The notes beneath the pieces were generated by a model. The model worked only from the letters and a program-made list of their open reading frames with translations, had not been told where the DNA came from and made no database searches. A DNA stretch of 64,000 nt from Certhia americana (taxonomy: Eukaryota; Chordata; Aves; Passeriformes; Certhiidae). Shown piece by piece: positions 12,530-24,135 of this stretch; the stretch's first letter is position 1; each line of letters opens with the position of its first letter. The position numbers were made by a program, and so were the translations under genes. The stretch spans positions 129,174,593-129,238,592 of the forward strand of contig CM031858.1 in assembly GCA_018697195.1 (NCBI GenBank). Direction: 5' to 3'.

Positions 12530-15500
12530 CATAATCAGACAGTAAGATTTAAATTCAGCACCACCCGTTGCAAGAGTCTGTTTAAAAATGCACAGCTGGC
12601 TTGATGATGAGTGACAAATCAAAAGTCAGAGTGAAACTTCCCAATCATCTGAGCCCTTGCCACCCGATTAGCAGAAGAAAAACAGGGCAGATGGAGGGAG
12701 ACGCAGCAGTTCGGAGGGAACAGATGGCCACTACGAACTTGATATATGAAATTAATAACACTTTCTCAAATACAATTAGTAGCAGGAATACATTACCTGA
12801 ATTTTCATAACTGTGAGCAAGCTGACATTAAATGAGGTTTTTCAGATTAACAGTCAATATAACATTGATATTTGGAGAGAAATAAAAAATTATATGGAAA
12901 GTAATAAGGACCTTTCTGCTTTTTGTGCTATAACTGATTATGAGTGCCCAGCTGTACAAAGCCTGCATGATTCTATAGTTTGAAACTCCCCAGATATGTG
13001 CTTTCATGATTAACTCATTTATTTCTTAAACCAAAGACAGGCAACATGAGGTTTCACACAGACTTCTCACTGTGTCATGAGAATACGCCTTACGGTGAAG
13101 GTTTCTTCGGTCCTTGCAGCCAAGGGCTTATAAAAATCTGGAATAAAATTTTCAGAAGATAAGATTATTTTTGGAAATCAAAACCAAGATGTCTTACCAG
13201 AGTGTGTTTCCACACCTTCTGAAACAAAATCAGGCCAATTTAATTTGTCTTTAATTGGGCATCCAACACAATTAGTCTGCTTTGAGAACGCTGATTCCTT
13301 CTTTTATAGATCATCTGTACAGAGGGGATGGGATTTAGAACAAGAACAAGGGAAAACATGTAATGCATTTCAAAGCCTGGCTCAAGGCTTGGGAAGAAAC
13401 AGCATTAAAACACTGCACATAAGCCAGCTCAGTGGATTGCACGGACACACGCCTGGGTGAGGGGGTGACAAGGACCTTACTTGGTTCTCTACAAGTCCTG
13501 GCATACCTAAGAGGATGATTAAGTAGGTGTTTCTTTAATCATATGTACTGACACTTTTTCATAAACCAGAGGTGGTAGAATCAGCTGAGAGGTCATTTTC
13601 TCAGCTTGGAAGGAAGTGTTATAAAAAGAATTAATAAAAACAAATGCTGGCACTCTTCTAAGGAAATAAAAGCAAAAATTAATTTTATCAAGTTAAAACT
13701 GGCTATTGTTTTCAAGCTAAAACTGGCTTTCTTAGAGTCTGAGCATACATGTACATACACACACCAAAGAAAGCCTTTTACTTTTCCTAATATGCAATTT
13801 TTTACTGCAATGCAACAGCTGTCCCCAGAGAACCTTAAATTTGGTGTTGAATCCTTCTGTCACTCATACAGGCTTTTCAAACTAAAATTCAGATGTATAA
13901 AAAGGAAATTCCTGAAAATTCAAGACAGGATCGGAAGCGCAAGAGATGGGATTGAAAGTGCAAAAGTTACTGTATAAACATTTTCCTGAAATGGTCTGAA
14001 ATAAACAATGGCATTTTTAGTCTACAGGAATTAAATAGCTTTTTTCTGCATAGAACTCTCTTGAAATTTCTAATGGAACTTTTAAAGCCCTTGCTACCTG
14101 ATACCTGGGACGACATGGAAAGGTAGTTGAGTTTCTTCCTTTCACTGTCACACAATTATCACTTTTTTCTCCCTTTCCTCTCTGTTGTTATTTTCTTCAT
14201 TGTTGCTCCTCAGCCATAGTCGACAGATGCAAATGTAATTTGTTTATGAATCACAGCACATATTTATGTGAATATACCATATGAATATGCTTGCAGTATG
14301 ATTTCAGCTGGGTGAATACTGCAAAAGAGGATTTGCAAACACTGCTATGAATAAAGGGCATGATACAAAGCTCATTGCAATCCATGGGATGACTCCTGTT
14401 GGCTTCCAGGAGTCTGGCTCAAGCTCCAAGCCAAGACTTTCCATTCAGAGGAATACTTGCTTGCTGATTGTCTGTTGCTCATGTTTATCCAGGCAGAGCT
14501 TTGTTTGTGCAAATACTGGGATGAAGCTTCTACTCGGGGTAACGCACATTTCTGCACAAATACATGAATTTTCTCTATGACTACATATGGTCATATGGAA
14601 GTGTTATCAACACATGAATCTATGAGTAATCATTTTTAATAATGATTTCAATGAACTATGGAGAGTTCAGGAGTCACAGACACATGCATTTTATCTAGTT
14701 TTTCAAACAAAGATTTTTCTGTCCCAAACAGAGCTGTCAGTCTAAGCCTGGGACACAGTGGTACTGTGTTTGGAACAAACAGGTAGAGCTTGGCCTCATG
14801 CTGTCTGAAAGCAATAGCACATTTGGCTTCAACAAAGGCAGGTTCAAGATTGTTCTCAGCACTGTAACTTAAGAAAAATGCTGAAAATAGAAATGAACTT
14901 GAGCTTTAAGTTTCAGAGCTTTTAAATATTTTCTTACTCCTTTAAATTTCAGTTCTGCAAGGTTTCATTTCAATGGATGTTAAACTCACAGGACTTTATA
15001 GAATTGGGTTTGGGTCATTGCCAGAGAGCATAGCTGTTATTGTTTGGTCTTGTATTCATAGACAATGTCTATTGTCTTTATCCAGATAAGCAGGTTTTGG
15101 CCAGAAGTACCATTTCTCACACCAGACACACAACAACATGATTGGCATCAGACTCTAATGAACAGTAATGAGAAAAAGTGTTCCAACAACAGAATGAAAA
15201 TGCCTTTTAGTGCAAATGTTAAAGCATCTCTCTTTTGATTTCCACTGCCAACATTTCAGTTGCAGAATTTGGTAATGTTTATTCTTCAATTCTAGAAATT
15301 CTTTGCAACTGCCTTCAGTCTTGTCTTTTTCACTTTTTTGCATGGCAGAAAATATCTTCAAATGACGATACAAACTGGCGCAAAACAAAATCTTTGTATT
15401 TAAACTTTTGCTGTTCACTTGACTCAGTGACCCGGTGGTATTGTCCAGAATTGCATTAACCAGTTCCAGGCAGTGGAGACAAAAATTCCTTTCATTCATC

Positions 15501-15545
15501 AACAGATAAGGAGTTTTGACAACTATCCCTTGGGAGCAAGAGAGG

Positions 15546-15580
15546 AAAAAAAAAAAAAAAACAAAACCCAAAAAAACCCA
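15546..15580. repeat. A16 tract with A-rich tail
   Basis: Sixteen A residues are followed by CAAAACCCAAAAAAACCCA-type sequence. It is a low-complexity tract of the same style as those at 1831 and 53331. No retroelement body is identified beside it. Confidence 0.7.
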
Positions 15581-18500
15581 AGAAGAGATTACAATGTAAT
15601 AATGTAAAAAGCACAGTCAGGGAGCCAAAGAAAGACTGGAGGAAGCTGTAGGGCTGCCTGGGCAGACAGGGAGACTGCTATCAGAATTGAACAAGAGAAA
15701 ATCCAGATCCCCCTTCCACTCCTCTACCTGTTTCTTCTCAATGTCACTATCAGTGCACACAGTGATATAAAACAGGTCCAACAAGTATTCCAGTAACTCC
15801 TCAGGACCACCAGGGCAAAACCAAAAACATTCAGGGCTTGACACTTAACCAAGGCAACATGCCAAGCTTATCACATGTGAAAAAGCCTTGTAGAGGAAAA
15901 TAATCATCTTCATGTTCACAGGGTCTGGGTGTTAACTCTCCAAAGACTCTCCTGTATTTTCCACTCCTTTGACTATTGCAGATGAGGGGGTTATTTGCAC
16001 GGAAATTCAAACCTCTGAATAGATTTTTGTTAACTACAGAGCATGGGAAGGAGCCAGAGATTTCTCTTTTATATCTCAGTACTGATTATAAACAGGGCAC
16101 TTGTTACTGCAGAGGGCTTGCATGGCAAGATGGCCCAAAGGATGGTAAACTTTCTGTGTGAACCAGAAATCACTCAAGGAGCTGAGGAGGGGACAGCAGT
16201 TACACTTTCTCACAGCCTTCAGAGTTTCTTTTTTTTCCCCCTTTTTTTTGCAGTGGAAAAATAGATTTTTCAATAACATAAAAAATGGCTTGTGTCAACA
16301 AACTGTAGTGACCCCAAACCAGAAATGGGGCCCCTGCCCAGCTGACTGCCAACATTTGCTTCATGTCTTTCTTCACCTCTTACGCCTGGAGACTCTGAGT
16401 CCAATTCCAACACGTTTGGTAGTGACACCTCACTGAAAATATTCTTTTTGGCTCCTACCTGAGAGGACATAGAGGACTGGTTAGCCATGAACAAGGAAGA
16501 CTTAAATTCTGTTCCACCAGATTCAGAGTATGAAATATGAGCCATTACTCTACCCTCCTGAGACATCACTAGGACTTCCCTTTGTTCTCCTCTCCCCAAA
16601 ACACCCAGAGCTCTGTTGTAGCTTAGTGTTGTACCACTGGTGTTGTTATTGCTCATGATGAAAGAATAAAGCTTGTTGACAAGCCTTTTTCAGGAATAAA
16701 TCAGGGCATACTCTGAGTTTAGCATCTGATATTATTTAAAGGTAGCATGCAGTTTATTTGTACCTGAAGATGCATGATCCTGTATGATGCTGAAGGCCTC
16801 AGATCCTCAGCCCTTAATCACAAATAAGTGTTAAGCATTAATCAACACTAATTACAAATATCATACTCATATATGTAGCCATTCAAGAAAAATATCACTA
16901 ATTTTAATTGGATGCTTCCAAACATATTAAAATTGTGTCTTCTTTTCTTTCATTGAACACTATTTTATTTCTCCTCATTAGATTCCTGACACCTGTATCT
17001 TAAGTTCCCTTCCAGTGTAATTCATAATTCCCCTTGCATTCACTTTCTTTTGAATGAGGACTTAAATCTCTGAAATGCTGTATATGTGCTGAGCACTTGC
17101 TGAATACTCAGCTCTCCACAATTCAGTGATGCTCAGCTTCACACAGTATCAAATATTATGGCATTTGGGAAATCATGATAATTAGGGAGAAAACTCAGAA
17201 ATACTGTGTAAGGCACAATTTTGTACACTTCTGTCTGCATTGTGGCTGGGCAAGTGGAAGAGGTGGAGGTAAAGATGAGCATAGTGTTTGCATATTCTGA
17301 GGAAAAGTTCCTGAGACTTTTTTCTGAGGGGATATGGGAGTTGCATATATTATTTCTACCTGATGCTGGAGGGACATTGAAATATTCATTTAATCAGCAT
17401 CTAACATCAGTGGATTTGAGAGCATAAACTTTAATTTCTCACTGGAATCAAATGGAATGGCACTGACAACTACAAATAAAAGAGATACAGAGTCACAAGC
17501 TGCCCCTGCTAAAACATCAATTGCTTCAAAGTAATTCTTGGTATTCTTGTCAGTTAGAAATAAATAAATTAAAAGAGAAAGCCTAATGAGTATGTTTATG
17601 ACCAATGGGAACATCAACAAGCATCTGTTGATGAGAACCTAGTAGAATTAGAGCTGAAGAAATATGACTTGGTTTACTACCTGTAGGATCTGTTACATTG
17701 GTGAAATGCATTTATGAAATGTTATTTTTTCCTGCAGGTAAAGAAAACATTTGTTACTTTGACTGTTATTTTTCTTACCAATCTATTATAGAGGCTGCCA
17801 ATGCTGAGGACACTGTGATGGCTCTGTAGAGATCATCTTAGTCTTTTACTCACATCATGTAACTTTTAAGCTAAAGTGCCACAGCTGGAATCTGGAAATA
17901 GCTGTATTGTTCACATGTTTAATAACCATGGGTTTGCAATGATGTATTTTGTAGGTAAATAAATGTTATGGTCCATACAGGTAAGTCAACAAACTGAATG
18001 AAACTGATGGTTGTGTAGGTGAAAAGCAAAAGAATCAAATCCACATTGTTTCCTTCTGACTGGTGTCCTTTTTTGCCTAATTTCTCTTTCTGGGGTTTCC
18101 ACCAGTGGTAAGTACCCTCTATGGAGTGCTCCCTTTCCTGGAGCTAGTCTAAGGATTTCTTTTCTGACCTTACGCTTTCTCTCCTTGCCTCTCAGAAGAA
18201 CTTGCTTTCCTGTGTTCCAGTTTTCTGGCCCATCTGCTGCCCTCCCACACATGGCAGAGGGCAACAGATGGGTGATAATCATGCGGAAAAAGGCAAATGG
18301 AGGCCATGCGGAGGGGAAATGCAGCTCTGTGGCACCGTGCCCTGGCAACACAAAGCCACCACTAGTCATCCACTGCACACACACCGTGAATCCGTCAGTG
18401 ACAAGTAAGGCGTGTGGCTGGTTGGAACAGGAACAGTTTGGGACACTGCCAGTGCTGGGTGGCTGGTTTCCACTGGTAAACATCGTCACTTATGGTACAG

Positions 18501-19310
18501 CACTTCTCAGGAGTAAGTGAAGCACACCTTGTCCACCTCTTCGAGAAAGGCTCATCTCCGTTTTTGATATGAGGGCAAGATGATATTCCATGGTGTGTCA
18601 TTTAGGGCTCCTTTGCGTTGCAGACATAAAGCTAATTTGGGGCATAAAACCAGTGAGCTCTGATGCTGGATGGAAGGAGGCATGCACATAGCAATAACCA
18701 ACATGTTTGCATAGGTCTGAATCCACAGCAGCTCATCTGCTTCTGACAACAGCTTGCTAGGACATGTAAAGTCACCGGCAGGAGATGACAGAAGAAATGG
18801 ACTTGGCAATGCCAGTCAGCCACAGATGACTCTGAGTTATCAATATGATCTGGAAGGAAAACAACAACATAAGACAGGAGGCAAATATTGTATGAGGATA
18901 TTGTTATTTAAAATAACAGAAAGGATATCTCTCTGGTATGTTGGGGCATGGCTACCTCAGAAAGATAAATAAGAAGAGTAAAAAGACTTGCCTATATGGT
19001 CCATTGGTGTATTGCAGCAAAAAGACCATGGACTTGGTAGCTTTAAGGTTTCTTTCCAGTGCAACGTAACTCACATCTCTAGGAAACACACACACAGTCC
19101 CATCAGTGAAGAGTACCATTCCCAAAGAAATGAAGGCTACCTAAGTTACAGTTCCATCAATCAAACAGTCTTAAATTTTTAAAAAAGTTTTAATTGCTTA
19201 CAGAGCTGTACAACCTTACAACAGATACAGAAATGCTAACAGGTTGAAACTCAATATTCTGTATAAATTTCTTTAAGAAATATAACTTTTCTACAATGGT
19301 ATGTAATTGC

Positions 19311-19591
19311 GACCAGTGACCGGACTTGAGGAAATAACCTGAAGGTGTGCCAGGGGATGTTTAGGAAGGATATTAGGGAAAGGTTTATCACCCAGAGGAT
19401 GGCTGGGTACCCCTGGAACAGGCTTCCCAGGGAAGTGGTCACAGCATCAGCCTGACAGATTTCAAGAAGTGTTTGGACAATGCTCTTGGGCACATGGTGT
19501 GACTCTTGGGGTGTCCTGGGCAAGGCAAGGACTTGGATTTCAATGATCCTTGTGAGTCCCTTCCAACTCAGCTTGTTCTGTGATTCTGTGA
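19311..19591 (+). mobile_element. CR1 LINE, 5'-truncated 3' end
   Basis: This is a non-LTR retrotransposon fragment of the avian Chicken Repeat 1 family. Recognisable landmarks in order are GGCTTGAAGGTGTGCC-like text, ATATTAGGGAAAGGTTTATC, ACAGGCTTCCCAGGGAAGTGG, TTCAAGAAGTGTTTGGACAA, GGTGTGACTCTTGGGGTGTC, CCCTTCCAACTCAGC and finally TTCTGTGATTCTGTGA. Severe 5' truncation and lack of a poly(A) tail are normal for CR1, which ends in short octamer repeats. It matches the remembered passerine/avian consensus closely, so it is clearly younger than the other CR1 pieces in this window. It codes for nothing intact. The 124-codon frame across it on the minus strand is an antisense shadow. The right edge is firm and the left edge approximate. 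Confidence 0.93.
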
Positions 19592-22500
19592 CATCCCATG
19601 TGTTAACTAGCAAGCTGGAATACAATATGCAGATGGGGTAAATATGCTGAGCAGTTGTGCATGTTGTATTACCTTATGTTTGAGAAGCCAAATGAACAGA
19701 GAAGTTCTGAACTGCTCCCTTCCAGCAGCGAAACACTCACAGAATAATGCCAATGCTGCTAGATCAGAGAGATAATATCATCTGGAAAATTGCAAATAAA
19801 AACTCTTGACTGTTCAGACAGTACACACAAACTTCAAAACTTTTCTTGTTCTTCAAAAGTATTTTTACAATACTTGTTTCCTATCCTATAGAAAGAACTT
19901 TTTCATATTTCTACCATATACATACATATGCACTGTATTTGAAGAGTTCATTTTTTCCATTGCTTCTTCCCTCATACCTTCTCATATTTTACCTTTCAGT
20001 TACCAATCTTTTAACAACAGTATTTGAACAGTAAAGAAGATATTTCAAAAGGATTTTAGGAAAATTACTTAAAAATTATGCTTTCCAAGGCCTTGGATCT
20101 ACAACAAATAGGTAATACCATGGTTCCCAGATAGTTTCTAACTACAATGAGATGCTTCAATGTGGAGTAATGAAATAAAAAATGTATAAAATGACACAGT
20201 GGAAGGAAAATACACATAGATGGTAATGACAAATGAGCGTGTGATTTCTTAAGACATAATTATGAGCAAGTCTGACAGATCTGCTTGTTCTGTAAGGCCA
20301 TGTCATAATAACTAATACAAATAGGACTTTACCACTGTCCTGTGCAGAATGAAGTAAAGGATGAGCAGTACCAATCTATACTGGTTTTGGAGTGTTGGCA
20401 AGGTAAAACTAATTTGATTTTTTAATTTCCTTGCCAGAAATTTCTTGTCCAAAAAGTAAACCCTTTGCATTCCATATTATTTTCCAAGAATAACAGCTTT
20501 TGATGTTTAGTTTGGCTAAATTAGAGAAGTTGACCACCTGTTTGTAGAAAAACAAAACATTCTTGTAGATGGAAGCTCTGAGCTAAGATAAGCAGTTCTA
20601 AAAGAAATCTTGTTGGGTTCAGAGAGTGAAGTAGGCAAAATACAGACACAAAAAACTCTTTGTGGACATTTTTGAGTGTAGGGTATATGAAATGGAATTA
20701 AAAAATCTATAAATGCTCTCATCTCCAGTTTCATAATAAATAATGAAAGCATCGTATCTTGAACTCTGCAGAAATGTACAGGACAGTATTGATTACTGTA
20801 AAAAGGAACAGCCTTGTTCTAGCACAGAGATGGATGAGGTTCTTTATATGCTCTTGAAGATGAGTGTCCCATAAAACTGGAAATTTGCAGTGTGTATATG
20901 GCTGTTCTTATATACAAAATGGTTTTTCAGCAAATGAATTATAATGTGTCAAAATGACTCATAGGGACTTAGCCACAGTGCAGTGTGTTTGAGAAAATTG
21001 CTGCCACAGAGTAAATATTTTTTATGTTGATTAACAGTAACACAGCTGGCCTCTGACTTTGCAAATTTAATGGAAATTTCAGGGTTAATGGATAAAACTA
21101 ATCCTCTCTTGCTCTCTCCTTGTTTTACTTTCTCACATATGCAGAAATGCACACCAAGTTTGTAAAAAAATCTCATTTATGTTGTTACTAATGAGAAACA
21201 TCCAAGCAAATCAACATACTGCACTACACAGGTACCAAAGAAAAGTACAGAGGTTTCAGGAGACTCATTCCTTCCAAAAAACCACATTCTAATGAACTGC
21301 ACTGCTGTATCACAAGCAATAGTCTGCCTTATCACTATTAAAAGTTGTGAGTGATAATAAAAAAATGCCAATAAATGAGACATTGGGGTTTAATTGATTC
21401 CCAAGAGAAAGGAAATCAATTAATCAGAAATGTACTTGAGCTCTATTACCTGGCACCTGAAGGGAGGGCAAGGCCCTTGCTTTGGTGTATGGGCTTAACA
21501 TCTCTGCTCATAGAAAGATTTTACTTGAAACCTTGTAAGGTCAAATTCCTTTTGCAGGTGTCTGGATCCCCTTTTTATCAGCTAGGCTGGAAATTTCATA
21601 CTTTATGTGATGATTTTGCTTGGTTTTCTTCCCTGCACAGCCCTTGTTTACTCCTGTGCAAAGGCCAGGTTGGGCAGGCCTCCTGCAACTGCTTTGCAAA
21701 TTCCCAACGTTGCAGATTCATCACCTTTAAGTGTGCATATTCTGCCATAAAGGGGGTTTAATCCCACAGAGGACCATTCTCAGGTCCTGAAACACTTTAG
21801 TTGCAAACAGTGTTGGGACATAAAGACATAGGTAGTAGCTGTGCAGTTTTGGGCAGGGATGTAAGATATCATCCTGCTTGCCAAGGAATTCCTGGGGAGT
21901 GGGGGTGGATGGCGTGTGTCATTTTCAACTCTGAGTTTTCTGATCCCTTAATGTTGTCCCAGTTCATTAAAAGACCTAAAGAAAATTATGTACTTCCAGA
22001 AGCAATATAAAAAGAAATCTACCTGCTGAAGCCAGTGAGAAAATAGAGCAGGTGAGTGCTTATAAAAGCAAAAAGAAATCTTACAAAAGGCAAAACAAAT
22101 TACAAATAAATATATGGTTAGAGAAATAAAACAGCACACCTCTTTCCTGAGACACCAGGCTGGAACACAACCCTCGCAGCATGTTTTAGCCTGGTGGGCA
22201 TTAATCAAAATACTTCCTATTCTTTTCTTTTCTTCCTCCTGCTCTACCTCCCCATACTTTTATTTTCCTCAGAACAATTCTATAATAGCCATTTACTTTA
22301 ACTTCCAGAAAAAGGGTTTATAGAGTGCAGGGAAATTTGATTTGCAAATTCAATCAATTCTATATCCAGGAAAAATAGATAATAATGATCATAGAACCAA
22401 CAGATACCACCGACTTACTGAAATTAATCCATTCTAATAATGCTGATCTCCTCCCAGATCAAAGCAAAGGTTGAATAATTACTTTTTCCCATTCATACAA

Positions 22501-23914
22501 TTACATTTTTTTGCAAGTTTCTTGAGGTTCAGTTTGCAAAGGCTTTAGATGCAGTTCTGTGTGCCTGACTTGCTCAATCTCCCTGAGACAATATTAAGCA
22601 AATTTTCCACATGACAAGATTATATTGGCTTCTACATAATATTCATGCAGAAGTCACAGGAATGCTCTGTTCATTTGGTATGCCTAAACTCTATAAGCCT
22701 TGTCTTTGATGGTGGAGCAGACTCAAGGTCTTTCAACACTGGCATGGCAGAAACTTGAGAATGGTCAGGATACCCCTGCCACAGGAAGAATGGTCAAAAA
22801 AAGGTGAACTGGGATGGAAACTAGCATCAGAGAATTGGGCTGCCTGGTCCTTTTTGCTGCTGAGATCACAGCAGGGGCAGCTGATGACACCTCAAGGAAG
22901 TACAACTGGAGGCACCCCAACTCTTCCTTCTCTGGCAACAGCAGCAAACCTGACTGTGAACTTGGCTACGGAACAGCTAAAGATTGATTACTCTCCTGAA
23001 TAGGAATGTCCTGGGCATTCTTCTGAAACCATAATGTCATGAAAACCCACTGGCCAAAACCTAATTTGAAGTTTTCTAAGGTTTGAACTATGAACAAAAA
23101 GTTATACATGACAGCATGTAAGAAATAAAATATTAAACTCTACTGTTAAACAGAGGGGAAGACTATGAAAGATCATAGAAGCATTTCAAACCCCTTGTCA
23201 TTAGCAGATTTAACTCTTGCAGAAATGTTTCTAAGGGTGTTGGTTTGATCCATGAGAAGCACTCATTTACATCCCCACCACAGCATGGATGATTTGTACA
23301 CACAACTCCTACTTTGGTTTGTAGAATCACCTCTACATCACCTCCTTCAGCTCCTTCAGGCACACAAAAATCATATACTCCACATCTTCGCTTCAAGAGC
23401 AGAAGACAATATTCATCTGTGTGCACAGGGAAATGTATGTATCTGGTTATTTAGGTGCTTCTCTGCCTTTCTGGATACAAAACCATAGCTGATGAAGTAC
23501 AGAGCACACCAGATTTTTTTTTTCTTTTTCCTTTTCATCTATTCCTCTTTTAAACTTATAAAATAAAAAATAATTAGCCTAGGAGAATGTTATATCTGTA
23601 ATATTTTTTCTACTGTATCGATAATTGCTGTATTTCACATGCCCCTTTTAATTACTTAATGTCTGAGATTAAAATTCAACAGCCTCTCTCAAAGAGAAAG
23701 TGCTTCAATATCTGAAGTGCTGCTCCTGTAAACTGGCATCTGAAAGACAGGCTAAAAAAGGGGCATAAATACGAACATTCCCATCCCTCCTAACTGACTG
23801 CAATACCAATGAGCAGCACCGACTTTACACAGACCTCCCACATTCTTGATAGGGTGTTTTCTAGCAGAGTGATCCACAAATATTATCATTCAATGACAAT
23901 ACAGTTTTATCAAG

Positions 23915-24085
23915 GTACGTCTCAATCCACAGGATACAAGCCCCACACAACAGACGGAAAATTTGGCGCAGCGATGCGCACACTGCGTGTGTTACTTACT
24001 GGTTATTGCGGTGGTCATACCGAGTCCCGTATGGCGCTACATTAACGAATGGCATGCAAGCACCTTCTGTTGAAACATCTGCGAC
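23915..24085. other. CpG-dense patch with exon-like signals, identity unknown
   Basis: Eleven CpG dinucleotides occur between 23955 and 24083, in a region where CpG is otherwise rare. On the minus strand a 79-bp exon-like interval (24078 down to 24000) is bounded by TCGCAG on its 5' side and a perfect GTAAGT donor on its 3' side. It is open in one frame (about 26 codons; phase 1 entry, phase 2 exit) containing the peptide MPFVNVAPYGTRYDHRNN. On the plus strand a different frame of about 57 codons is open across the same DNA, with a hydrophobic run ending in SPVWRYINEW before a stop. A CAAG|GTACGT donor also occurs at 23915. I recognise neither peptide. It may be a coding exon, a conserved non-coding element or a fragment of an unknown mobile or foreign element. 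The acceptor's pyrimidine tract is weak. Confidence 0.35.
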
Positions 24086-24111
24086 AGGGAAATTTCAGGC
24101 ATTTTTCCAGA

Positions 24112-24135
24112 TTTTTTTTTTTTTTTTTTTTTTTT
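24112..24135. repeat. poly(T)24
   Basis: Twenty-four uninterrupted T residues start 27 bp to the right of the CpG-dense patch. If they were the tail of a minus-strand retrocopy, its body should lie to the right (above 24136). Nothing recognisable is there. Confidence 0.9.

Larger units (their letters stand above)
11721..19310. other. gene-free AT-rich sequence with exon-like islands of low support
   Basis: No supported gene. The stretch contains an AT hairpin (12496-12529) and an A16 tract with an A-rich tail (15546-15580). Two less AT-rich stretches carry the longest chance frames of the window: 16270-16656 minus (128 codons) and 17986-18489 minus (167 codons). A plausible splice acceptor and two donors lie on the plus strand at 18195-18513. 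No domain or protein family is recognisable in any of them. Confidence 0.5.

Noticed and set aside
15155..15571. 138-codon minus-strand frame starting with a poly-Phe run
   Set aside because: The start is the antisense of an A16 tract, and the remainder matches nothing recognisable.
17986..18489. 167-codon minus-strand open frame, the longest in the window
   Set aside because: No domain, signal or family resemblance. It overlaps a 111-codon frame on the other strand, and length alone is compatible with chance in a locally GC-richer block. Kept only as part of the exon-like finding.
19251..19625. 124-codon minus-strand frame
   Set aside because: It is the antisense reading of the CR1 3' end at 19311-19591.
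23941..24060. Mitochondrial insertion (numt) or foreign DNA as the source of the CpG-dense patch
   Set aside because: No mitochondrial gene is recognisable in any frame, and there is no positive evidence of viral or bacterial origin.
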